A stretch of 9,961 nucleotides of DNA from Candidatus Bathyarchaeota archaeon (lineage in GTDB: Archaea > Thermoproteota > Bathyarchaeia > Bathyarchaeales > Bathycorpusculaceae): NCBI GenBank assembly GCA_016649625.1, contig JAENXI010000019.1, positions 1-9,961 on the forward strand, given 5' to 3'. The notes under the pieces are model-generated. The model was not told the origin of the DNA and did no database searches. It saw nothing but the letters and a program-made list of their open reading frames with translations. How positions within the stretch are numbered: position 1 is the stretch's first letter; each line of letters begins with the position of its first letter. Made by a program: the position numbers and the translations under genes. Positions 1-5,765 of this stretch are shown here, piece after piece.

Positions 1-617
1 TTTGTTATTGGTAAAAAGGCAGGAATGTCAGATGCTAGGTAATAGCCATTTTCGTTAACTCCTAAAACAAGTGGGCTTTCATTTCTGGCACAAATTATTT
101 TGTCAGGTTCTAATATTGAGATAACTGCAAGAGCGTAAGAACCTTCAAGTCTTTTTATTGCTTCAAAAACCGCATCAGCTAGACTATATTGGGGATTTTT
201 AAAAAGTGTATACTCAATTAAATGAGGAATTACTTCCGTATCTGTTTTTGAAACAAAAGTGTGCCCATTATTCTCAAGTTCAATTTTTAGTTCAGAATAA
301 TTCTCGATAATCCCATTATGAACAACCGCTATTTTACCTTCACAATCCAAATGCGGATGAGAATTTATTTTAAGAGGAGCTCCATGGGTTGCCCATCGAG
401 TATGACCTATTCCAATTTTTCCTTCCAAATCATCAAGATTTATGAGACGATGAACATCATCTATTTTTCCTTGATCTTTTTTAAGTTGAAGTTCACCGTT
501 ATTCAACGTTACTATTCCAACAGAGTCGTATCCACGATATTCAAGTTTTTTTAGGGAATCGTGAATTAGTGGTGAAGCAGCCCCTTCTTTTAAGATACAG
601 CCAAATATACCGCACAT
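1..617 (-). CDS. glmS: Glutamine--fructose-6-phosphate aminotransferase (isomerizing), N-terminal part; partial at window edge
   Basis: This enzyme makes glucosamine-6-phosphate from fructose-6-phosphate and glutamine, the entry step to UDP-GlcNAc and archaeal surface glycans. Reading the minus strand from ATG at 617-615 gives MCGIFGC, so Cys2 becomes the N-terminal nucleophile of the class II glutaminase once Met is removed. Further family motifs follow in order: LEYRGYDS near residues 25-32, HTRWATHG at 72-79, the HPH segment at 87-89, VVHNGIIENY at 98-107 and KTDTEVIPH. RGYDS and HTRWATHG separate it from asparagine synthase and PurF. Only about 205 residues lie in the window, all in the glutaminase domain; the two sugar-isomerase (SIS) domains must lie beyond position 1. 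A GTGATGA sequence three bases before the start (621-627) fits the archaeal Shine-Dalgarno. The gene is divergent from the one at 838. Confidence 0.96.
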   Translation of the reverse strand, partial: MCGIFGCILKEGAASPLIHDSLKKLEYRGYDSVGIVTLNNGELQLKKDQGKIDDVHRLINLDDLEGKIGIGHTRWATHGAPLKINSHPHLDCEGKIAVVHNGIIENYSELKIELENNGHTFVSKTDTEVIPHLIEYTLFKNPQYSLADAVFEAIKRLEGSYALAVISILEPDKIICARNESPLVLGVNENGYYLASDIPAFLPIT

Positions 618-837
618 ATTTCATCACATTCTTGCATCGTAAGATTTAAGTCTTTTAGAAAGTGTTACGATCTAATAAGCATTATTAAGAGAAAAACAAT
701 AACTCTAAAAACTTTTTTTTAATGGTTTTTTATATTAGGATTACTTAAGTGACAGGATATCTGAAAAAATATTATCTAACTAAAAGCACTATAATAAAAT
801 TTTTAATGGTTAACAGCAGAGTAGTAATTGAGAGAAG
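618..837. promoter_or_regulatory. Divergent intergenic region between glmS and the winged-helix/S-layer-C gene
   Basis: Both neighbours point away from this 220-base AT-rich stretch, so it must hold the promoters for both. For the plus-strand gene, a TATA-like tataataa at 790-797 lies about 26 bases before a probable transcription start near 820. A weak purine-rich ribosome site (gagagaag, 830-837) abuts the ATG. For glmS, a minus-strand cttaaatc near 642-652 is a weaker TATA candidate. An eight-T run at 713-720 lies between them. No RNA gene or open reading frame is visible here. Confidence 0.4.
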
Positions 838-1800
838 ATGAACAAAAGACTTCTAGAAAAACATGAAGAAGGGTATAAAGTAAAAAAGATCGAAATGATA
901 CAAAATCCAAAACAACTAAAAATGATATTAGGAGATTTAAGTTGGAAAATCCTTTCAACACTTTCAGAAAAAGAACGTTATCCATTGGAAATAGCCAGAA
1001 AACTAGGGATTCATGAGCAGCTAGTTTACTATCACATTAAAAAACTTGTAAAAGCAGGAGCTATAACAGTCAAAAAAGAGGAAAAAAAGAAGGGAGGAAC
1101 AGCAAAATATTTCAAAACTGTAGCCCCAGCATTTGGAATAGAATTCTCCCAGAAGTACGAATTAATTCAAACCCTTTCTTTTTCAAACATGAATTTAAAC
1201 ATCCAGAGTTTTTTCAAAGAATTCATTAATGAAAAAGGAGTTTTCAATGGAAAAGTAGTTGTAGGTAGTCCAATACCACATGGACCCTTTAAAACAAGCG
1301 CTAGAGACGGTCATTATGCGGCCCACCTTACACTTTTTTTGGGCCAATTCATGAAAATGCCTGATGAATTCTCAATAAAATTGGATGTAGATGTAAAAGT
1401 GGAAAAAGAGGAAAAAAATAACTTAATTCTAGTTGGAGGTCCAGGAACAAACTTACTCACTCAAGAAGTTAACAAATACGTCCCAATAAAATTCAACATG
1501 CAATCTTCTAGACAAGGATTCATGTTTGGAGGATTAATGTCAGAAAAGACTGGGCATAGTTATACTTCAGACGCTATAGGATTGATAGCAAAGATAGTAA
1601 ATCCTTGGGATGAAAACAAACGAATTATTGTATTAGCAGGGAATAAAGCTGTTGGAACTAAATCATGTGTTTTAGCTTTAACGAAATATCACAACAAAAC
1701 TCTTCCAAATTCAAAAATCGCAGATACATTTGCAATTGTAGTTCAAGGATTTGATTTAGATGGAGATGGAAAAGTAGATTCTATAGATGTGAAGGAATAA
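838..1800 (+). CDS. Winged helix-turn-helix protein fused to an S-layer-C-like domain with a C-terminal EF-hand-type loop
   Basis: The 320-residue protein starts with an ArsR-like winged helix at about residues 34-95: a helical segment with ARKLGIHEQLVYYHIKKLVKAG as the recognition region, then a basic wing (KKEEKKKGG). The remainder, from about 138, resembles the C-terminal domain of archaeal S-layer proteins: VVVGSPIPHGP at 140-150, LVGGPGTN at 198-205 and a NPWDENKRIIVLAGN segment at 255-269. It ends with DLDGDGKVDSID (306-317), whose Asp residues at loop positions 1, 3, 5, 9 and 12 match a calcium-binding EF-hand loop. No signal peptide or membrane segment is present, so it is probably cytoplasmic and not itself an S-layer subunit. 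A DNA-binding regulator is inferred; ligand and targets are unknown. The start at 838 has a weak purine-rich site; Met20 (895) is an alternative. The DUF371 gene follows two bases after the stop. Confidence 0.85.
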   Translation: MNKRLLEKHEEGYKVKKIEMIQNPKQLKMILGDLSWKILSTLSEKERYPLEIARKLGIHEQLVYYHIKKLVKAGAITVKKEEKKKGGTAKYFKTVAPAFGIEFSQKYELIQTLSFSNMNLNIQSFFKEFINEKGVFNGKVVVGSPIPHGPFKTSARDGHYAAHLTLFLGQFMKMPDEFSIKLDVDVKVEKEEKNNLILVGGPGTNLLTQEVNKYVPIKFNMQSSRQGFMFGGLMSEKTGHSYTSDAIGLIAKIVNPWDENKRIIVLAGNKAVGTKSCVLALTKYHNKTLPNSKIADTFAIVVQGFDLDGDGKVDSIDVKE

Positions 1801-1802
1801 AA

Positions 1803-2234
1803 ATGAAAAACACTAACAACCAAGAAGTTATTCATGCATATGGTCATAAAAACATTCTAGCGACACATAAAACCACTATAGAATTCACAAAGGATACACA
1901 TTTAACAAAAAATGGAACCTGTATTGTAGCAGTGGCTGCAGACAAATCTTTAGCTGAATTAAATGATAAGTTTAAAAAAAAACTAAAGAAAGATGGCTCA
2001 AAATTGACTATCATAATAGAAGTTAACGGTTTATCTGATAAAATAATGGCTGATGGTTTTCCAGAAGTACTGTTTACCAATACCAAAGACATGGTAATTA
2101 GAAAAAGCGAGTATATATCTGATCGCACATTAGCAATTAGAGCTAACAAGGCAGCTTGTGACTTAGAATCAGATCTTGTTAATAAACTGCAAAATTCAAA
2201 AGAAAGAGTAAAAATTACATTAATTATCAACTAG
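1803..2234 (+). CDS. DUF371 family protein
   Basis: This small archaeal protein of 143 residues belongs to the DUF371 family, whose biochemical function I do not know. Recognisable conserved blocks are GHKNILATHKTT at residues 14-25, the TKNGTCIVAVAADK block around 35-48, and RKSEYISDRTLAIRANKAA at 100-118. The length is typical and no signal peptide or membrane segment is seen, so it is probably cytoplasmic. It starts with ATG two bases after the upstream stop, and a gaagga site inside the end of that gene can serve as its Shine-Dalgarno, so the two are very probably co-transcribed and translationally linked. Its TAG stop (2232-2234) overlaps, in a CTAG palindrome, the TAG stop of the opposite-strand trm5 gene. 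Confidence 0.88.
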   Translation: MKNTNNQEVIHAYGHKNILATHKTTIEFTKDTHLTKNGTCIVAVAADKSLAELNDKFKKKLKKDGSKLTIIIEVNGLSDKIMADGFPEVLFTNTKDMVIRKSEYISDRTLAIRANKAACDLESDLVNKLQNSKERVKITLIIN

Positions 2235-3304
2235 TCAATCTTAACGTCAAAAGCAACTTGATGTTGATATGGAGCAGTTTCTCGAATGTTTTTAACGGAA
2301 AGAAAACAATTCACTTTTCTGCCGACATCTTTAACTAGCTCACAGAAACGAGTCTGAGCTTGTTTTATTGAGTCTGGATAGCGAATAAACTCGTAATAGT
2401 GAATAATGCCACCGTTTGGTTTTATCATTTCACAAGCAATATCAATAAAGTCTTTTGCTTTTTCAGGTAAATTCATAATTACACGATCTGCAGAACCTTT
2501 GAATTGTTTATCGATTAGGTTCCTAGCATCTTCTGTTAGGGGTATAACGGTTTTATCCACTCTATTTAATCTAATATTTTTTTTCAGAAATTCAATAGCA
2601 ACAGGATTAATATCTACAGCAAAAATTTTAACATCTGGATTGTTTTTGGCAATAAGAATGGAAAAAGGTCCAACTCCAGCAAAAAGATCTATAATTACTT
2701 CTTTTCTTTTATTAACAAGTGAAGATACTCGATTGTGCTCTTGAGAAAGCCTAGGGGAGAAATAAGCTTTAGCTACATCAAGATGATATTTGCATCCAAA
2801 TTCTACATGAATCGTGGTAGTACGATTTTCTCCTGAAATAAATTCTAAACTGCGTAGTCTATAAACACCTTTAACTGGACTTGATTTTGAAAGGACGGTT
2901 TTTACATTTTTATTGATTTCTAGAATGGCGTTACCCAGAATTGTGTCATATTTTTTCAGATCATTGGGGATGTCAATAATTGCTATATCCCCCACAATGT
3001 CCATTGATTGAGGTAAAATTTTCAAAAGATGATCGGGTATTTTATCTTCAAGGAGGTCACTTATTTTTTTTATGTTATTTTTCTTTGGAGAAAAGGAACC
3101 TTTTGAGATCTTAAAACCTGATAAGAATCTATTTAGAAGTTCTAATTCAGATTCATTTGGTTGCCGAAGTAAGGGTATGTAAAGATTTTCTTGATAATTC
3201 TGAATTTTATAGTCTTTATTGATTAATCCAATTTTCTTTGCTAACCTAATAGTTAGTTCGCCCTGTTTTCTGTTAACTTCTATGCAAATTGAATCTTCAG
3301 TCAT
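2231..3304 (-). CDS. trm5: tRNA (guanine-N1)-methyltransferase, Trm5 family
   Basis: Trm5 methylates N1 of G37 next to the anticodon, using S-adenosylmethionine, and so protects against frameshifting; archaeal forms also feed wyosine synthesis. The 357-residue protein has the expected order: an N-terminal region and D2-like domain to about 170, then AYFSPRLSQEHNRV at 180-193 leading into the class I methyltransferase fold. Motif I is DLFAGVGPFS (206-215), the acidic ribose-binding strand is FAVDIN (228-233), and the MNLPE at 277-281 is the NLP signature of this family. The full N-terminal extension points to the Trm5b-like archaeal type, though I cannot separate subtypes firmly. The ATG at 3304-3302 overlaps the TGA of rtcA (3303-3301) as ATGA, which implies translational coupling. 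The 3' end meets the DUF371 gene head-on. Confidence 0.93.
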   Translation of the reverse strand: MTEDSICIEVNRKQGELTIRLAKKIGLINKDYKIQNYQENLYIPLLRQPNESELELLNRFLSGFKISKGSFSPKKNNIKKISDLLEDKIPDHLLKILPQSMDIVGDIAIIDIPNDLKKYDTILGNAILEINKNVKTVLSKSSPVKGVYRLRSLEFISGENRTTTIHVEFGCKYHLDVAKAYFSPRLSQEHNRVSSLVNKRKEVIIDLFAGVGPFSILIAKNNPDVKIFAVDINPVAIEFLKKNIRLNRVDKTVIPLTEDARNLIDKQFKGSADRVIMNLPEKAKDFIDIACEMIKPNGGIIHYYEFIRYPDSIKQAQTRFCELVKDVGRKVNCFLSVKNIRETAPYQHQVAFDVKID

Positions 3305-4347
3305 TTTCCCTGATCACTCTTTGTTATTCTATAGAGATTACCTATTTTGTTTATGTTAAAATGTGAATTTAGTAAATTTTTCATTAGCCAAATATTAGTT
3401 TCCAGATGATCTGAAATAACCCTGGTTAAAAAAGTTGATTTACCTTTAGCAATAGCCATAAAAGGTATCAACATATCTGAGAGATTCACGTCTACAGTCG
3501 AGTTTGATTGAAGTTCGCTAAAGAGGTTTTTTGCAGCCTCTATACCAACTTCTTCACTGGATTTTTTATTTTCACCGATTGCATCAGCTCCGACTAACAC
3601 ACCAGTATCAGTCTTTGCCCATAAAGTTATTGAGCTTCCTTTTTGATACGGATTTGACTGGTCATAAACGATTTTAATATTTGCATTGTATCCTTTGTTT
3701 TTTAAATAATTAGTTGCAGCTGTAGCCTGTCTTTCTGCAACATTTCGCTTTTTTAAAAAAGTAGAAACGGAAATGCCTTCAACACGTTGTACCTTACCAA
3801 AATGTTCCAATTGAATTGGTTGAAGAAAGTTAGAGGGATTTATGTTGAGTGTTACTTCACCCATTCCTTTTGGATAATATCCATAACTATTGACTTGTAT
3901 TGATGCTCTAACACCCATTTTTTTTAATGTTTCTAAAAAAATAAAACGCATAAAATTAATCGTGGGAGAATATAAAACGTCTGTTCCACCTTTGGTAATA
4001 TTTAATTTTACAGGATTATTTGCAAATAAGCAAATTGGCAATACAGCCATAATAAGTGCAGATATGCTTCCAGCAGTTCCAATTTCAGCTTTAATATTTG
4101 CGCCTTTTATTTTGTTAGGTTTAAACCAAATTTCTTTCGAGCCTATTTTTGCCCCTTTTAGTTCTGCATTACACAATTTTCCAGCTGTTAACAGCGATTC
4201 CAAATGTTGGGGTTTCAAACCAGATTTTGGTCTGTTGTATCGGATATTAAAAATATGAAGTGGGCAGCCAGTTATTGCGGATAAAGCTACCGATAATCTA
4301 AGCACTGTCCCACTTCCGCTTTTTTGGCTTCCGTCAATTTCGAACAA
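3301..4347 (-). CDS. rtcA: RNA 3'-terminal phosphate cyclase (RtcA family), with altered glycine loop
   Basis: RtcA converts RNA 3'-phosphates into 2',3'-cyclic phosphates through a covalent histidine-AMP intermediate. The 348-residue length is normal. Visible family elements are EIDGS at 3-7, NIRYNRPKSGLKPQHL at 34-49, GTAGS at 90-94, GGTD at 120-123 and GYYPKGMGE at 156-164. The catalytic histidine is H314 in SDHLETN. The odd feature is the N-terminal loop: most members read DGSxGEGGGQ-I/V-LR, but here it is DGSQKSGSGTVLR, so the usual Glu and Gln become Ser and Thr. It could be active with changed metal use, or a paralogue with another role; retained H314 argues against an Rcl1-type inactive form. 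It starts with TTG at 4347-4345, three bases after GGAAGATGAT (4351-4360), a strong match to the Shine-Dalgarno. It heads an operon with trm5. Confidence 0.9.
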   Translation of the reverse strand: MFEIDGSQKSGSGTVLRLSVALSAITGCPLHIFNIRYNRPKSGLKPQHLESLLTAGKLCNAELKGAKIGSKEIWFKPNKIKGANIKAEIGTAGSISALIMAVLPICLFANNPVKLNITKGGTDVLYSPTINFMRFIFLETLKKMGVRASIQVNSYGYYPKGMGEVTLNINPSNFLQPIQLEHFGKVQRVEGISVSTFLKKRNVAERQATAATNYLKNKGYNANIKIVYDQSNPYQKGSSITLWAKTDTGVLVGADAIGENKKSSEEVGIEAAKNLFSELQSNSTVDVNLSDMLIPFMAIAKGKSTFLTRVISDHLETNIWLMKNLLNSHFNINKIGNLYRITKSDQGK

Positions 4348-4447
4348 TTAATCATCTTCCAAAATGATTATTTAATTTATAATTATATAAGAAGTTGCAA
4401 ATAATTAATAAGCGCCTTAATTAATTTTAAACCCTGAGGAAATAATT
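4348..4447. promoter_or_regulatory. Divergent promoter region between rtcA and the 4448 gene
   Basis: This 100-base AT-rich stretch separates two divergent genes. A tttataattatataa segment at about 4377-4391 can be read as a TATA element on either strand. On the plus side gagga (4436-4440) lies seven bases before the GTG start at 4448. On the minus side GGAAGATGAT (reverse complement of 4351-4360) precedes the TTG start of rtcA. These two ribosome sites decide the two non-ATG starts. The promoter placement is inferred from composition and distance only. Confidence 0.42.
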
Positions 4448-4834
4448 GTGAATGATGAAAAAGAGAAGTTAGAAAAAATTGCGCAAAGGATAGATGAGCT
4501 TCTCAGTGTTCTTAAAAATATTTCAGAAGATGTCATAGATTTATCTAAATCAGTTAAATTAGTTCTAGGCACAAAAACCACTCTATCTTCACCTTTAGTT
4601 TCTGAGGTAAAAACGGTAGATAAAAACAAATCTATTGAACAAGTGCGAATGATTTTTCCAAAAAATTTAGAAAAACTACTAGAATTTAATGAAAAAACTG
4701 AATACATACTTATCAAACCAAAACAATTTCTAGGATCTGATTATTTTGCAAAAATAGCATCTATTGCTCGTGAACTTGGTGGAGAATATATCAGTGCCGG
4801 ACGAGATTCACATTTCAGGGTACCAAAAAATTAA
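4448..4834 (+). CDS. Conserved-looking small protein, N-terminal coiled coil plus compact C-terminal domain; function unknown
   Basis: I do not recognise a named family for this 128-residue protein. Residues 3-40 form a charged heptad-like helix (EKLEKIAQRIDELLSVLKNI) that suggests a coiled coil and oligomerisation. A polar linker covers about 41-65. A compact domain follows at 66-128 with EYILIKPKQFLG (85-96), an AKIASIARELGGEYISAG block (101-118) and a final DSHFRVPK, a pattern that looks like a small folded alpha/beta binding domain. No membrane segment, signal peptide or cysteine is present. The start is GTG at 4448: gagga at 4436-4440 is well spaced, and the nearby ATG at 4452 is in another frame. 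A nucleic-acid-binding role is only a guess from the coil-plus-small-domain shape. It is divergent from rtcA. Confidence 0.75.
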   Translation: MNDEKEKLEKIAQRIDELLSVLKNISEDVIDLSKSVKLVLGTKTTLSSPLVSEVKTVDKNKSIEQVRMIFPKNLEKLLEFNEKTEYILIKPKQFLGSDYFAKIASIARELGGEYISAGRDSHFRVPKN

Positions 4835-4962
4835 TTCTTAACCTAATTAAACTAAAAACAGCAATTAATTCAATATTTTACTCTTTTTCAGCAAAGATTG
4901 ACTTTACTTTAACATACCTCTCTGGAGTGGAATGGACTCGTTTCTGCAGTTACTTTAAAAGA

Positions 4963-4972
4963 AATTTTTATC
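4963..4972 (+). promoter_or_regulatory. TATA-like promoter element for the 4990 gene
   Basis: The sequence aaatttttat centres about 23 bases before the ATG at 4990, the distance at which an archaeal TATA box places the transcription start at or very near the first codon. No good Shine-Dalgarno is seen at normal spacing. Together these suggest a leaderless transcript starting at 4990 and argue against the upstream in-frame GTG at 4927. Confidence 0.4.
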
Positions 4973-4989
4973 TAGTGAAATATTGGTTG

Positions 4990-5331
4990 ATGCAATTGTT
5001 TAAAAAAAATTTTGGAACCTTAATGGTATATGCATCAGATGAAAAAACACAATATAAAAAATTAAAGTCAATTCAAGTAGCTACAAAAAAAACTGCTAGC
5101 ATGTTAAATATGAATTTCGAGTTTATTAAATTCAAAAAAAATTATTCAAAGATATACGTATATTATGGTAACGGAACTGATGAGCCAATTCCCCTATATT
5201 GCGATAAGGGTAAAAAAGAAAAATTACAAGATATTTGTACGACTTTAAGAAAGATGATGTTTGTATTATCTTTTCATCCAAAGCACTCAGCATTAAAAAG
5301 AGTTAGAGATTCTATTATGACATTTTCTTAA
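4990..5331 (+). CDS. Small conserved-looking cytoplasmic protein of unknown function (113 aa)
   Basis: I cannot name this family. The protein is basic and cytoplasmic in character, with an internal strand KIYVYYGNG (54-62), a EPIPLYCDKGKK block (65-76) and a distinctive FVLSFHPKHSAL near 91-102, the sort of dense invariant-looking motif expected of a conserved protein. Two cysteines (C71, C83) are too few for a zinc ribbon alone, though H96 and H99 lie nearby. The reading frame stays open upstream to a GTG at 4927, giving 21 more residues, but that segment is preceded by no ribosome site and the TATA-like element at 4963-4972 would lie inside it, so I chose ATG 4990. A third option is ATG 5023. 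The 3' end overlaps the opposite-strand gene by 17 bases (5315-5331). Confidence 0.7.
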   Translation: MQLFKKNFGTLMVYASDEKTQYKKLKSIQVATKKTASMLNMNFEFIKFKKNYSKIYVYYGNGTDEPIPLYCDKGKKEKLQDICTTLRKMMFVLSFHPKHSALKRVRDSIMTFS

Positions 5332-5641
5332 ATTTTATAGCTTGATTTTCTAGAACGACCTCAAAAATTTGGTTTACATCAAAGTTTATGTTTAAACTAT
5401 CATATTCGTACTCAGTTAGAAAAAGCACAATTTTAGGTATTGCAATTTGTGATTTTTGAGGAAGAAAAGGCATTTGTTGCTGCAACGCTTGCATAATATC
5501 TTGGGCCATTTTTCCTTCTTCTGATTTTGGCCTAACAACATAGGGAGAGATTCCTCTTTCTTCAACTAATTCTATTCGTTTGCCTAAATTGCCATCTAAA
5601 TCATGATTAGATTCGATTTTGTTTACTCTAACTTTAAACAC
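5315..5641 (-). CDS. Small acidic/basic mixed protein, possibly arcadin-1-like (tentative)
   Basis: This 108-residue protein begins with a short strand and polar loop (KVRVNKIESNHDLDGNLGKRIELVE, shown in part), has a Gln-rich helix around 43-57 (AQDIMQALQQQMPF), and ends with strands IVLFLTEYEYDSL (71-83) and QIFEVVLENQAIKFK (91-105). It has no cysteines, signal peptide or membrane segment. From memory, the layout resembles arcadin-1, a partner of the archaeal actin crenactin, but I cannot verify this and there is no crenactin gene in the window, so the name is tentative. The start is GTG at 5641-5639; there is no in-frame ATG or clear ribosome site nearby, so a leaderless message is possible. 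It lies downstream of hypB on the same strand, but 124 bases and a T-rich stretch separate them, so it is probably transcribed separately. Confidence 0.7.
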   Translation of the reverse strand: MFKVRVNKIESNHDLDGNLGKRIELVEERGISPYVVRPKSEEGKMAQDIMQALQQQMPFLPQKSQIAIPKIVLFLTEYEYDSLNINFDVNQIFEVVLENQAIKFKKMS

Positions 5642-5707
5642 TATTAATCAAACTCTGGAATAAGATTAATTCAATCTGAGATTTAACTAATACTATAATA
5701 ACTATCT

Positions 5708-5740
5708 CTTCAAATAAAAATAATAAATAAAAAATTGAAG
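5708..5740 (-). terminator. T-rich stretch with short flanking inverted repeat, likely end of the hypA-hypB transcript
   Basis: Read on the minus strand just after the hypB stop, this segment is a long T-rich tract, which is how many archaeal transcripts end. It is flanked by a six-base inverted repeat, cttcaa (5708-5713) and ttgaag (5735-5740). The repeat may be chance in such AT-rich DNA; the T-richness is the main evidence. Confidence 0.35.
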
Positions 5741-5765
5741 ATAAAAGTTCTAATTTTGATTGGAA

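Noticed and set aside
318..554. Plus-strand open frame of 78 codons
   Set aside because: It lies wholly inside glmS on the other strand, where every family motif is intact; its product is low-complexity Phe/Ile/Tyr/Ser-rich sequence.
706..733. T-rich stretch as a transcription terminator
   Set aside because: Both neighbouring genes start here and diverge, so there is no transcript for it to end; it is more likely promoter-region AT richness.
838..1800. Secreted S-layer protein or cellulosome dockerin
   Set aside because: There is no signal peptide, the N-terminus is a winged helix, and only one calcium-type loop is present where a dockerin needs two.
1844..2230. Minus-strand open frame opposite the DUF371 gene
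   Set aside because: It mirrors a well-conserved family on the plus strand, has no ribosome site, and translates to Ser/Leu-rich sequence without recognisable motifs.
4417..4716. Minus-strand open frame opposite the coiled-coil protein
   Set aside because: The plus-strand gene has a good ribosome site and structured protein sequence; this one is a Ser/Phe-rich shadow.
4927..4989. Upstream extension of the 4990 gene from a GTG start
   Set aside because: There is no ribosome site, the added residues do not look like the rest, and a TATA-like element would fall inside the coding sequence.
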